Part shown: positions 33,727 to 42,961 of the stretch, in pieces
Layout: the number at the start of each line of letters is the position of its first letter
Position numbering within the stretch: position 1 is the stretch's first letter
NCBI GenBank assembly: GCA_026645945.1
Contig: JAPKMO010000004.1
Location: 1-64,000, forward strand
Length of the DNA: 64,000 nt
Direction: 5' to 3'
From: Anaerolineae bacterium
GTDB lineage: Bacteria; Chloroflexota; Anaerolineae; Aggregatilineales; Phototrophicaceae
Position numbers and translations under genes: made by a program
The notes under the pieces: generated by a model
What the model was told of the DNA's origin: nothing
Databases searched by the model: none
Seen by the model: the letters and a program-made list of their open reading frames with translations, nothing else

Positions 33727-34470
33727 CTAGCGCGGCGCGCTGAACAGCAAGGCCAGGCTGGCCGCGAACAGCAAAACGACCATTAACTGCTCAAAAACCT
33801 GGGGATTCACCCAGTCTACAAATTTGCGCCCCAGCCAGATGCTTGGCGGAATCAGTGGCAGCGCCCACAGGACGCCGATGAACTGGTTAAGGTCAAGCAC
33901 CCCGGTCAGCAGCACGCCCGGCAGTTTGAGCGCGTTGACGATAGCGAACAGCAGGGTCGTATTGGCGATGAAGGCCACCGGGCTGATGTTCTGCAAAAGC
34001 ATGTAGGCGGTAAACGGCGGCGCGCCCACATTTGCCAGCGCCGAACCGAAGCCGGACAGCCAGCCCACCAGCCAGCTGTGCCAGCGCCGCGAACGGTATT
34101 CCAGCTTCCGCAGCCGTTCGCTGCCCACTTTGTAGATGACAACCAGCAGGGTGAATAAACCCAGAATGCGCCGCAGCAGCAAATCCTGACCGGCCAGCGA
34201 AGCCAGCAGCAGCGTACCCATGACGACACCGATGACGGCCATCGGCAGCAGCAGTTTAATCTGGTGGGTATCCCACCGCCGCCAGTAGGCCCACAGCGCG
34301 AAAAGGTCGCCTACCATCAGCAGCGGCAGCGCGATGCCGACCGCCTGCGCGGCGGGCATGACCTGGCTGAGTAAGGGTGTGACCAGCGCCACCGGCACCG
34401 GCCCGCCCAGACCCCCCTTTGATAAACCGATGAGCAGCGTCCCTAACAGGATGACGAGGATATAGGCCAT
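33727..34470 (-). CDS. TauE/SafE-family membrane exporter
   Basis: 247 residues with seven or eight membrane helices. LLIGLSKGGLGGPVPVALVTP at the first helix pair and the repeat near SGFGSALANVGAPPFTAYML are the paired TauE/SafE motifs. Family members export sulfite, sulfoacetate or similar organic anions. The substrate is unknown; the co-encoded dehydrogenase suggests a small organic compound. No clear ribosome-binding site was seen. Confidence 0.92.
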   Translation of the reverse strand: MAYILVILLGTLLIGLSKGGLGGPVPVALVTPLLSQVMPAAQAVGIALPLLMVGDLFALWAYWRRWDTHQIKLLLPMAVIGVVMGTLLLASLAGQDLLLRRILGLFTLLVVIYKVGSERLRKLEYRSRRWHSWLVGWLSGFGSALANVGAPPFTAYMLLQNISPVAFIANTTLLFAIVNALKLPGVLLTGVLDLNQFIGVLWALPLIPPSIWLGRKFVDWVNPQVFEQLMVVLLFAASLALLFSAPR

Positions 34471-34500
34471 GATGGATGGAAAATGATGTTAAGCCGGGTG

Positions 34501-34995
34501 TTATGCGCTGGGCTGGTTGGGCGCCCAGGTCAGCTGCTCCCGAACCTGAAGGTCGGTATGGCGAATTTTCATCGCCAGGTCGGCGGCCAGGTTACGCATC
34601 AACCGGTAGCCGAGCTGCGGATAGGTATCGCACAGGAGCATGAGTTTGTCGCGCGGGATGATGATGAGGTGCGTATCCGGCTGCGAACAGCGCGCGCCGG
34701 CGGAACGAACGCCTTCATCTACCAGCGATACTTCGCCAAAGGACTGCCCACGCCGCAGGGTGGCGATGGTGTACATGCCGCCGGCGGCCTCTTTGCCCAC
34801 CAATGCCGGATTGACGATAATTTCAACCTCACCGTTGGCGATGACATAAAGTTCCGTGCCGGGGGTATTTTCTTCAAAAATAATATCGTTGGCCTGGTAG
34901 TGTTTCTCGGTGCAGATGGAAGCGACCAGTTCAAGCTGGGTATTGGTGAGTTCGTAAAAAATGTCCGCTTGTTTCAGGATTGTGATGAAGGACAT
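34501..34995 (-). CDS. Single-domain cyclic-nucleotide-binding protein
   Basis: 164 residues from the ATG at 34995, which has AGGAG 6 bases upstream; a longer frame to 35274 exists without support. It is almost only a cNMP-binding fold: FYELTNTQLELVASICTEKHY, TPGTELYVIANGEVEI and the phosphate cassette FGEVSLVDEGVRSAGARC. No HTH follows, so it is not a Crp/Fnr transcription factor on its own and probably acts on a partner. The 169-base gap to rtcB holds no recognisable element. Confidence 0.88.
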   Translation of the reverse strand: MSFITILKQADIFYELTNTQLELVASICTEKHYQANDIIFEENTPGTELYVIANGEVEIIVNPALVGKEAAGGMYTIATLRRGQSFGEVSLVDEGVRSAGARCSQPDTHLIIIPRDKLMLLCDTYPQLGYRLMRNLAADLAMKIRHTDLQVREQLTWAPNQPSA

Positions 34996-35164
34996 CTTAT
35001 GCTCCTGTTGTTCCAAATCGGGAACAGCGCCGATTGATGATTGTGAAGCCATTGTAGCATAGTTGTTATACCCGTCAAATCTTCGGGATATGCCGTAGAC
35101 CCGGCGCGCTCGATCTTGATAAAACCCTGACCGCCCTTTATGATCGAATGAATATTCGATTTGT

Positions 35165-36406
35165 GTGAGGCGAATCCGTTTGAATGACGAACTGCGCTCC
35201 GTCCCGCTGCCGTACCGGGTATGGGGGCAGGAGCATATTGACCCCGAATCGCGCGCGCAGATGGATGCGGCCATGCGACTGCCGGTCAGCGTGGCCGGGG
35301 CGCTGATGCCGGATGCTCATGTTGGGTACGGCCTGCCGATCGGCGGCGTGCTGGCAACCGAAAACGCCGTCATCCCGTATGCCGTCGGCGTGGACATCGC
35401 CTGTCGGGTGCGCCTGTCGGTGTTCCAGGAGGCGCCGATTGTCCTCAAACAGCGCGCCGGCCAGTTCAAAAAGGCGCTGGTGGAACAAACGCTGTTCGGG
35501 GCAGGCAAAGAATGGCGGGGCAGCCAGCGTGCCGAACACGAGGTTCTGGACGACCCGGCCTGGGAAGCCGACAAGTTTCTGAAATCGCTCAAAGATACGG
35601 CTCGCGGCCAGCTTGGCACAAGCGGCAGCGGTAATCATTTTGTCGAGTGGGGCGCGCTGCGGCTGGAAAAAGATGACCTGGCGCTTGGTTTGAAGGCCGG
35701 CGAATACCTGGCGCTGCTGTCACACAGCGGGTCGCGCGGGGTCGGTTTTAAGATCGCCAACCACTATTCACAGATAGCAATGGCGCTGCATCCCGGCTTG
35801 GATAAATCGGCGCGGCATCTGGCCTGGCTGCCGCTGGATTGGCACGAAGGCCAGGCATACTGGCTGGCGATGGAACTGGCCGGGCGTTTTGCCTCGGCCA
35901 ATCACCAGGTTATTCATGCCCGCGTGGCAAAAGCAGCAGGACTCAAGCCGCTGACGATGGTCGAAAATCACCACAATTTTGCCTGGAAGGAACGCCTGCC
36001 TGCGCCCGGCGGTTTTACCGACGCCGAACGAGAGGTGATCGTACATCGTAAGGGCGCGACTCCGGCAGGGCCGGGAGTGATGGGGGTGATTCCGGGTTCG
36101 ATGGCCGATGCCGGTTTTGTCGTGCGCGGGCGAGGCGTGGTCGAGGCGCTTAATTCGGCGGCACACGGCGCGGGGCGGGCCATGAGCCGCCGTCAGGCGA
36201 CCGCATCCATCACCAAAACGGAGCGCGACCGCTACCTTAAAGAGCGCGGCGTGACGCTCATCAGCGCCGGGCTGGACGAGTCGCCGCAGGCTTACAAACC
36301 GATTGAAGTGGTGATGGCGGCCCAGGCTGACCTGATTGATATTGTCGGCAAATTCACGCCGCTGATGGTTCGCATGGACGGCACGGGCAGCAAAGCCGAG
36401 GATTAA
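35165..36406 (+). CDS. rtcB: RNA-splicing ligase RtcB
   Basis: GTP- and Mn-dependent ligase joining 2',3'-cyclic-phosphate or 3'-phosphate ends to 5'-OH RNA, 413 residues. MPDAHVGYGLPIGGV, the Mn-binding Cys in VGVDIACRV, GTSGSGNHFVE, SHSGSRGVG, HHNFAW and the guanylylated His in AAHGAGRAMSR are all present. Start is GTG at 35165; TTG at 35180 with GAGG 9 bases upstream is a good alternative. No rtcA cyclase is nearby. It is followed within 3 bases by a CoA-transferase gene, an unusual neighbour. Confidence 0.96.
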   Translation: MRRIRLNDELRSVPLPYRVWGQEHIDPESRAQMDAAMRLPVSVAGALMPDAHVGYGLPIGGVLATENAVIPYAVGVDIACRVRLSVFQEAPIVLKQRAGQFKKALVEQTLFGAGKEWRGSQRAEHEVLDDPAWEADKFLKSLKDTARGQLGTSGSGNHFVEWGALRLEKDDLALGLKAGEYLALLSHSGSRGVGFKIANHYSQIAMALHPGLDKSARHLAWLPLDWHEGQAYWLAMELAGRFASANHQVIHARVAKAAGLKPLTMVENHHNFAWKERLPAPGGFTDAEREVIVHRKGATPAGPGVMGVIPGSMADAGFVVRGRGVVEALNSAAHGAGRAMSRRQATASITKTERDRYLKERGVTLISAGLDESPQAYKPIEVVMAAQADLIDIVGKFTPLMVRMDGTGSKAED

Positions 36407-36409
36407 AGC

Positions 36410-37222
36410 GTGGACTTTACGATAGATGAGCTGATTTGCGCCTGCATCGCTCGCCAGGTGCAGGATGGCGATCTGCTGGCGCAGGGCATCAATACGCCGC
36501 TGGTGATGGCCGGGTTCATCCTGGCGAAAATCACACATGCGCCGAATGCCATCTTCACCTCGGCCATCGGACAGAGCATGTGCCAGGACTGGTCGCCGCT
36601 GGGTGTTGGGCGCATCGAAGACCTGTGGTTGGGGCAGGCGCTGGCGCACTTTGGTTTTGTGGCCGGCGCTGCCGACCTGCTGCCGAACTATCCGACGAAA
36701 GAGTTTTTTCGCCCCGCGCAGGTGGATGCCGCCGGGAACTTCAATAATATCGCGTTTGGCAGGGACTATCGCCATCCCCGGATGCGGCTGCCCGGCAGCG
36801 GCGGCATCCCGGATGTGACCGTGTTTTCCGACCACATCCATTTATACGTTCCCCGCCATTCCCGCGTGACGTTCACGGAGCAGGTGGATTATATCAGCGG
36901 CCTGGGGCATGTGCCGACTCGCCGGCGCGGCGCCGGGGCGCGTTATCTCATTAGTGATCTGGGGCAGTTCGACTGGGCGAATGGCCGGATGCGCCTGACC
37001 AGCGTGCATCCGGGCATCAGCATCGAACAGGCGCAGAAAAAGACCGGCTTCGCGCTGGAGATCGCGCCGGATGCGCGCGAGACGCCGCCCCCTACGCCGG
37101 AAGAAGTCCGCCTGCTGCGGGAAGTTATAGACCCGCTGGGCGTCCGCAAGCTGGAAATCCTGGGCGGCAGCGCCCGCAAAGACCTGCTGCGTCACATCCT
37201 GGCGCAGGAAAACGCGCTTTAA
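36410..37222 (+). CDS. CoA-transferase, beta-subunit type (GctB/IpdB-like)
   Basis: 270 residues. FTIDELICACIARQVQDGD at the start, QGINTPLVMAGFILAKITHAPN, DVAAGNFNNIAFG (as QVDAAGNFN), the GSGGIPD nucleotide-type loop and RYLISDLG match the beta subunit of glutaconate/ring-opening CoA-transferases. These enzymes act as alpha-beta pairs. No alpha gene adjoins it, but one is at 48425-49252. GTG start, 3 bases after rtcB and 1 base before the flavoprotein gene. Confidence 0.85.
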   Translation: MDFTIDELICACIARQVQDGDLLAQGINTPLVMAGFILAKITHAPNAIFTSAIGQSMCQDWSPLGVGRIEDLWLGQALAHFGFVAGAADLLPNYPTKEFFRPAQVDAAGNFNNIAFGRDYRHPRMRLPGSGGIPDVTVFSDHIHLYVPRHSRVTFTEQVDYISGLGHVPTRRRGAGARYLISDLGQFDWANGRMRLTSVHPGISIEQAQKKTGFALEIAPDARETPPPTPEEVRLLREVIDPLGVRKLEILGGSARKDLLRHILAQENAL

Positions 37223-37223
37223 C

Positions 37224-38462
37224 ATGCCCGAAACTGCCGATGTGGTGATCGTCGGGGCCGGGGCTGCCGGGCTGATGGCCGGCATCTGGGCCGGGCGGAC
37301 AAACCCTGGCCGCCGTGTGGTGCTGCTGGACGGCGCGCGCAGGCTGGGAGCCAAGATTCTGGTGGCCGGCGGTGGCCGCTGTAATGTCACTCATGCGGTG
37401 GTGGACGAAAGCGCCTATGCCGGCTCGTCGCGCAACGCCATCAAAAAAGTCCTGCGCCGCTTTGACGTGCCGCAGACGACGGCTTTTTTCCGCGAGATGG
37501 GCGTTGAACTGAAATGCGAAGACACCGGCAAGTTATTTCCGGTCACAGATGATGCTCGAACGGTGCTGGACGCGCTGCTGTCGGCGGCGTTTCAGGCCGG
37601 CGCCAGCATCCTGCACCCACACCGCGTTGAGGCGGTGACGCGGGCCGGGGACGGGTTCATCGTGGGCGGCGAATGGGGGCAGATCGAAACGCCGAACGTC
37701 GTGCTGGCGACCGGCGGCCGCAGCCTGCCGAAAACCGGCTCGGACGGTTTTGGCTATCAGATCGCGCGCGCGCTCGGCCATACGCTGACGCCGCACATTT
37801 TCCCGGCTTTGGTGCCGCTGACGCTGCCCGGCGATCATTTCATTTGTTCGCTCGGCGGTATCACCGTTCCGGCCACGTTGGAAGTTCGCGCGCCGTCCGG
37901 CAAGGTGCTAGCCGCTTTTACGGATTCGACGCTTTGCGCGCACTTTGGCTTGTCTGGGCCGTCGGTGCTGGACATCAGCCGTTATTATCTGGCCGCGCGC
38001 TTTGATGACCCCGGCGTAATTTTGACGATCAACTGGCTGCCAGGCAAAACGCCGGAACAGGTGGAGGCGGATTTACAGAGTTTGGGGCGCGGCAGCCCGG
38101 CGCGGTATCTGCGGGCGTTTTTGCCGGAGCGGCTGGCGCGCGCGCTGTGCGAATATGCCGGAGTCGATTCCAATAGACCTGCCGATCAACTCACCCGCGA
38201 GGCGCGCAAAACACTGGCGCGGACGATTGCCCGCCTGGTGCTGCCGATCACTGGCCAGCGGGGTTTTAATTATGCCGAAGTGACAGCCGGCGGCGTGCCG
38301 CTGGCGGAAATTCACCTCCATACCATGCAGTCCCGCGTGTGTCCCGGTTTGTATTTCTGCGGCGAAATCTGCGACGTAGACGGGCGAATCGGGGGGTACA
38401 ACTTCCAATGGGCCTGGGCCAGCGGGTATGTTGCTGGGGCATCGGTCGGCAGGCCGGGATAA
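37224..38462 (+). CDS. BaiN/HI0933-family FAD flavoprotein
   Basis: 412 residues. FAD site VVIVGAGAAGLMAGIWAGR with the acidic end of the fold, KILVAGGGRCNVTH, the second dinucleotide motif LATGGRSLPKTGSDGFGY, and the C-terminal GRIGGYNFQWAWASG. The family is annotated as NAD(P)/FAD-dependent oxidoreductase and includes BaiN. Substrate unknown. Third gene of the rtcB operon. Confidence 0.92.
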   Translation: MPETADVVIVGAGAAGLMAGIWAGRTNPGRRVVLLDGARRLGAKILVAGGGRCNVTHAVVDESAYAGSSRNAIKKVLRRFDVPQTTAFFREMGVELKCEDTGKLFPVTDDARTVLDALLSAAFQAGASILHPHRVEAVTRAGDGFIVGGEWGQIETPNVVLATGGRSLPKTGSDGFGYQIARALGHTLTPHIFPALVPLTLPGDHFICSLGGITVPATLEVRAPSGKVLAAFTDSTLCAHFGLSGPSVLDISRYYLAARFDDPGVILTINWLPGKTPEQVEADLQSLGRGSPARYLRAFLPERLARALCEYAGVDSNRPADQLTREARKTLARTIARLVLPITGQRGFNYAEVTAGGVPLAEIHLHTMQSRVCPGLYFCGEICDVDGRIGGYNFQWAWASGYVAGASVGRPG

Positions 38463-40232
38463 TCATTGGCGCGGCGGCGCGATTTCCCAATCCCTGAGGG
38501 TTAAAAACCGGTCGGCGGGCGTTCCGACAAAACCGAGCTGCACGCCGCCGACGCGGGCAGCGGTCGCATAGGTGAACAGCGGGTAATAAAGCGGAATGGC
38601 GACCGCGCGTTCGATGAAATTCCGTTGAAATTCGTGGTAATGAACGGCGCGGTTGATGCCGCTGGGGTCGCGCCGGGCGCGCTCTAGGTTTTCGCTGATG
38701 CGCCGGTCGTTGACGCCGCCGTAGTTCAGGCCGTCCGGGTACTGCCCTTCATCCCAGAAGGTATACACGTCCGGGTCGGCGCTGCCGCCAAGCGAGAGTT
38801 CGACAATTGCGGCATCAAAATCACCGCTGTCCAGGCGCGATTGGTAGTCCCCCGGAGCAGCTGCCTCGACCGCCGCCTGGACGCCGAGGGGCGACCACTG
38901 AGCCGCGATTTCCTGCGCCAGGTTGACCAGCGCCGGGGTATCCGGCACGAGGATGCGGAACTGATAGCGGCTGCTGGCGGCTTCTTCGGTCGCTTCCGGC
39001 GAAGTAACTGCCGGACGGGCGTTTTCTAGCAGGGCGCGAGCGGCGTTTATGTCCGGCTGCGGCCAGGGCAGGTCGGCAGTATAAGCCCACGAACCGGGGA
39101 ACAGCGGGCTGTCCGCCCGGACGGCCTGACCTGACAGATATCGCTCGATGATGCCGGCACGGTCGAGTCCGGTCATCAGCGCCAGCCGCACCCGCTGTTC
39201 GCGGAAGTAAGCGGTTTCGTCCTTCACCCAGTTAAAAATCAGCACGCCCAGCGCGGCTTCGATCTGCGTGTGAATGTTCAGCCCCGGCGAATTGACCAGC
39301 GCCAGCCGTTCCTGCGCGTTTCGCGCCATCAGCCCGTCGGCTTCGCCGTTTTGCAGCGCGGCCAGAGCCGCTTCAAATGTATCGTACAGGCGGAAGCGGA
39401 AGCGGTTAATGGCATATCCGGCCTGGCCTTCGGGCCGCTGCCGGTATACCGGGGCAGCCTGCAAATCAATGATGTCTATACGGCTGCCGTCGGACGAGCG
39501 CAGCGGGCCGATCTGGTAAGGGCCGGTGCCAATAGGGGACAGGTTAAAAGGATGGTTGGCGATTAGCGCCGCCGTCGTGCCGCGCAGGGCGTGTTCCGGC
39601 AGAATGCCGATACGCAGCATGTCTAAAAACGTTCCGAGCGGCTGTGTCAGGCGGAAGCGTACCAGATGGTCGCCCAACCGTTGAACTTCAACCGTTCGCC
39701 AGAAGCGCCCCAGCTCCGCCGGGCCGGGAAAATCCGGCGATTGCAGCAGCGAAACCGTGTACATCACATCATCTGCCGTGAAGGGCGCGCCGTCCTGCCA
39801 CAGCACATCCTGTCGCAGACGCACCACATATTCCAGATGATCGGATGAAATCACCCATTCAGCCGCCAGAGCCGGCGTCGGCTCGCCGTACTGGTTGGTG
39901 CGGGTCAGCCCCTCAAAAATCAGGGCGGTGATGTCCTGGTCTGCCGGGTTTAATCCAGCCAGCAGGGGGTTCAAACGCTGCACGCTGCCGACCAGCGCCT
40001 CGGTAAATTCCAGGGTGGGCGTATTTTCATCGGCAGGCAGCGGCACGGGCAGCGGTATCGGGGTTTCGTCCGCTGCTGCGGAAACGATGGGTTCGGCGCT
40101 GGCCGCCGGCGTCGGCTCGGCGGGAATATCCGGCGCGGGGGTATCATCCAGCGAACGCGAGGCTAAACCGGCGAGAAAAAGCCCCAGCGCCGTGAGCAAA
40201 ACGATCAGTTGCCAGCGAAATCCGCGCAGCAT
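38463..40232 (-). CDS. Family 5 extracellular solute-binding protein (peptide/nickel type)
   Basis: 589 residues: N-terminal hydrophobic anchor (about 8-25) without a lipobox Cys, a Pro/Ala/Thr-rich linker, then the SBP_bac_5 fold with RLNPLLAGLNPADQDITALIFEGL, FTADDVMYTVSLL, SPIGTGPYQ, RVRLALMTGLDRAGII and a late YYPLFTYA segment. It should bind oligopeptides or a related solute outside the cell. No permease or ATPase genes lie beside it. Its stop abuts the convergent flavoprotein gene. Confidence 0.9.
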   Translation of the reverse strand: MLRGFRWQLIVLLTALGLFLAGLASRSLDDTPAPDIPAEPTPAASAEPIVSAAADETPIPLPVPLPADENTPTLEFTEALVGSVQRLNPLLAGLNPADQDITALIFEGLTRTNQYGEPTPALAAEWVISSDHLEYVVRLRQDVLWQDGAPFTADDVMYTVSLLQSPDFPGPAELGRFWRTVEVQRLGDHLVRFRLTQPLGTFLDMLRIGILPEHALRGTTAALIANHPFNLSPIGTGPYQIGPLRSSDGSRIDIIDLQAAPVYRQRPEGQAGYAINRFRFRLYDTFEAALAALQNGEADGLMARNAQERLALVNSPGLNIHTQIEAALGVLIFNWVKDETAYFREQRVRLALMTGLDRAGIIERYLSGQAVRADSPLFPGSWAYTADLPWPQPDINAARALLENARPAVTSPEATEEAASSRYQFRILVPDTPALVNLAQEIAAQWSPLGVQAAVEAAAPGDYQSRLDSGDFDAAIVELSLGGSADPDVYTFWDEGQYPDGLNYGGVNDRRISENLERARRDPSGINRAVHYHEFQRNFIERAVAIPLYYPLFTYATAARVGGVQLGFVGTPADRFLTLRDWEIAPPRQ

Positions 40233-40270
40233 AAAAAGCGGTTAAGATAAAACGAAGCGCAAAGAGAGCT

Positions 40271-40498
40271 TTACATGCGGAAAGCCACAACCGACAGAAT
40301 CGAAATCGCCAGGAAAGCGATTGAAAGACCGATGGTGATGTTAAACAGGGTCTTTTCGAGGCCGCGCCGCGTGCGCGCGAAGCCGCCGGTTTCGCCGCCG
40401 AGCAGGCTGCCGAGCGCGCCGCCTTTGACCTGAAGCAGAATCAAAATAATCAGCACCACCGAAATGATGATCGAAGCGATCTGCAAAGCTGCCTGCAT
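40271..40498 (-). CDS. secG: Protein-export membrane protein SecG
   Basis: 75 residues with two membrane helices and the conserved cytoplasmic loop LLQVKGGALGSLLGG..GGFARTRRGLEK. The ATG at 40498 was chosen over 40525 because GAGGAG lies 9 bases upstream. It assists SecYEG translocation. Confidence 0.92.
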   Translation of the reverse strand: MQAALQIASIIISVVLIILILLQVKGGALGSLLGGETGGFARTRRGLEKTLFNITIGLSIAFLAISILSVVAFRM

Positions 40499-40525
40499 GT
40501 GCGCTAACTCCTCAATGACCGGCAT

Positions 40526-40567
40526 AAAAAGCCACCGCAGTATAGCACGCGCGGTGGCCGTTGCAAA
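40526..40567 (-). terminator. ctpA terminator hairpin overlapping the secG promoter
   Basis: Stem GCCACCGC (40531-40538) with GCGGTGGC (40551-40558), followed on the minus strand by TTTTTA: an intrinsic terminator for the S41 protease gene. Its loop holds TATACT (40544-40539), with TTTGCA (40567-40562) 17 bases upstream, a plausible promoter for secG. Confidence 0.7.
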
Positions 40568-40590
40568 GACAGAAGTCGCCGGGGCGGATG

Positions 40591-41808
40591 TTATGGCATG
40601 AGGCTGGCCGGTTGCAGCGTCAGCAGGTAATCGAGCGCCGCCTTAAGCTGCGGATCGTTAGGGTCGTTCCGTACCTCCGGCGTCCATTCCACCACAATAT
40701 CCGGTGTAATACCCACGTCATGAATCCAGCTGCGGTTTGGCGTCAGCCACCGGGCAATCGTCAGCCGCACGCCCCCGCCGTTGACCAGCTCGCGCCAGGT
40801 CTGAACCGTGCCTTTGCCGAAGGTGGTTTCGCCGATGATTTTGGCGCGTCCCCGGTCTTGCAGCGCGCCGGCCACCAGTTCGGATGCGCTGGCGCTGTCC
40901 TCGTCCACCAGCAGTACCAGCGGGACGGAAACGCCGATGTACGAGCCGCTGGCCTCAAAAACGCGCTCCTCGCCCCTGCCGAAGTCTTCGATCAGGATCG
41001 TGCCATCTTTGATGAAGGCGCTGGCGATTTCGATAGCGGTCGAAAGCAGGCCGCCGGGGTTGCCGCGCAGGTCGAAGATCAGCCCATCCAGTCGGTTAAC
41101 ATCCAGGGCTTGCAGCGCGCCGTCCAGTTTGGTGCGCGCGTCGGCGCTGAAGTCCCGCATTTTGACGTAACCGATATTATTGTCCAGGATTTTGTATTCG
41201 ATGTTGGGAACTTCGATGCGGGCGCGCGTGACGGAAAACTCCAGCAGTTGGTCGCCGCGCTGCATGGTCAGGTTGACCACCGTGCCTGCCGGGCCGCGCA
41301 CCTTGATGACCAGTTCCATCTGGCTGAGGCCGGTGACATCTTCACCGTTCACCTGGATGAAAATATCGCCGTCCTGGATGCCGGCGGCCTCCGCCGGCGA
41401 ACCTTCCAGCACGCTGGCGATACGAATGGCGCCGGTTTCTTCAATGGTTTCCACCAGCGCGCCGATTCCTTCAACCGCGCCGGACAGATCAGCGTTCATC
41501 AGAGGATAAACTTCCGGGTTCATGTACCCGCTGAACTGGTCCCCCAGGGCGTTCATCATGCCCTGAATAGCGCCGTTCACCAGGGTTTCCGGCTCGACAG
41601 GCTCTAGGTATTCGGTGGTAATGAGGTTATAAACCTGCCAGAAAGGCGCGAACAATGTCTCGCTCCCGGCGGGGGGCATGAGGTCGCTCTGCGCCTGGCT
41701 GACGTTATATTGGCTGCCAAGTACGAAGCCGGCCAGAAAAATGCCGACAACCAGGAAACTGATTTGAAGCGGGCGGAAACGCTGCCAGGCGGCACGAAGG
41801 TGATCCAT
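40591..41808 (-). CDS. S41-family carboxyl-terminal processing protease (CtpA-like)
   Basis: 405 residues from ATG 41808 with GGAG 7 bases upstream. N-terminal signal/anchor helix (about 13-32), a PDZ domain (about 115-190, GIGALVETIEETGAIRIASV split with GIQDGDIFIQVNGEDV) and the tail-protease domain with FDLRGNPGG, the nucleophile in DEDSASASELVAGAL and the base Lys in TTFGKGTVQ. It cleaves C-terminal tails of exported proteins. Its own terminator is at 40531-40558. Confidence 0.95.
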   Translation of the reverse strand: MDHLRAAWQRFRPLQISFLVVGIFLAGFVLGSQYNVSQAQSDLMPPAGSETLFAPFWQVYNLITTEYLEPVEPETLVNGAIQGMMNALGDQFSGYMNPEVYPLMNADLSGAVEGIGALVETIEETGAIRIASVLEGSPAEAAGIQDGDIFIQVNGEDVTGLSQMELVIKVRGPAGTVVNLTMQRGDQLLEFSVTRARIEVPNIEYKILDNNIGYVKMRDFSADARTKLDGALQALDVNRLDGLIFDLRGNPGGLLSTAIEIASAFIKDGTILIEDFGRGEERVFEASGSYIGVSVPLVLLVDEDSASASELVAGALQDRGRAKIIGETTFGKGTVQTWRELVNGGGVRLTIARWLTPNRSWIHDVGITPDIVVEWTPEVRNDPNDPQLKAALDYLLTLQPASLMP

Positions 41809-41890
41809 ACCATACTCCAGCAAAACTAACCATGATATTATTATAAACGTTTCGCGGAATTCGCGCGGTGAATTTGCGATTAGAGTTGTG

Positions 41891-42946
41891 ATGGTCAAGA
41901 CGCTTGTTTTACGGCTGGACGCGCGCCAGCCCGATTCCCATCTGATCGAACGGGCGGCGGCGGCTCTCCGGGACGGGGGACTGGTGGCTTTTCCGACCGA
42001 AACGGTATACGGTCTGGGCGCGGACGCCACCAGCGCGCCAGCGGTCAATCGCATTTTTACGGCCAAAGGTCGCCCGGCATCCGACCCGATCATTGTGCAT
42101 TTATACGATCTGGCGCAGTTGGAACAGGTGGCCGTTGGTGTGCCGGGACTGGCTTATGATCTGGCGCGCCGCTTCTGGCCGGGACCGCTGACGCTGGTTT
42201 TGAAGCGAAACGCGCGTATTCCCCCCAATGTTTCCGCCGGGCTGGAAACCGTCGCAGTGCGAATGCCCGATCACCCGGCTGCGCTGGCGCTGTTCCGAGC
42301 GGCGGACTTGCCGGTGGCTGCGCCCAGCGCCAACCGCTTCGCCCGCCCCAGCGCGACGACGGCGGCGCATGTTCTGGAAGACCTGGACGGTCGAATAGAT
42401 GTGGTGCTGGACGGCGGCCCGACCGTCATCGGTTTAGAGTCGACTGTGCTGGATTTGACGAAACCCGCCCCGGTTGTGCTGCGTCCCGGCGGCATCACCC
42501 TGGAAATGCTGCGGGCGGTTATCCCGGATGTGGCGCTGGTTTCGCGCCATTTGCAGCCCGACGATGCCGGAATCGAAGCGCCGGGTATGCTGCTCAAACA
42601 TTATTCACCGCGCGCGGAACTGCTGCTGTTCACCGGCGAGCCGGAGCGGGTTATCCCGCGAATGCAGGCCGCCGTAAAGGATTACCTGCAAGCGGGGCAG
42701 CGGGTGGGCATTTTACTGCCGGATGAGGATGCCGATGTTTTTGAAGGCGCGGATGTGCTGGTGTTTCGTTTGGGCGCGCGGGAAAACCTGGCGCAGCTTG
42801 GCGCGAATTTATTCACCGGCCTGCGAGAGTTAGATCGCCAGTCGGCAGATGTGATTTTAACCCGCGCCGTCGAACGTTCCGGGCTGGGTGTCGCCATTTA
42901 TGACCGTCTGCTGCGCGCCGCCGAGGGGCATATCATCGCCTGCTGA
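41891..42946 (+). CDS. sua5: L-threonylcarbamoyladenylate synthase, long Sua5 form
   Basis: Makes threonylcarbamoyl-AMP for tRNA t6A37. 351 residues: the YrdC domain (KGRPASDPIIVHL, RFWPGPLTLVLKR, VAVRMPDHP, APSANRFARPSATTAAHV, GLESTVLDL, LRPGGIT), the linker PGMLLKHYSP and a C-terminal Sua5 domain, so it is the long form, not TsaC. ATG at 41891; a GTG one codon upstream is possible. It is divergent from the S41 protease gene. Confidence 0.95.
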   Translation: MVKTLVLRLDARQPDSHLIERAAAALRDGGLVAFPTETVYGLGADATSAPAVNRIFTAKGRPASDPIIVHLYDLAQLEQVAVGVPGLAYDLARRFWPGPLTLVLKRNARIPPNVSAGLETVAVRMPDHPAALALFRAADLPVAAPSANRFARPSATTAAHVLEDLDGRIDVVLDGGPTVIGLESTVLDLTKPAPVVLRPGGITLEMLRAVIPDVALVSRHLQPDDAGIEAPGMLLKHYSPRAELLLFTGEPERVIPRMQAAVKDYLQAGQRVGILLPDEDADVFEGADVLVFRLGARENLAQLGANLFTGLRELDRQSADVILTRAVERSGLGVAIYDRLLRAAEGHIIAC

Positions 42947-42961
42947 TATTTTCGGCTGCGA

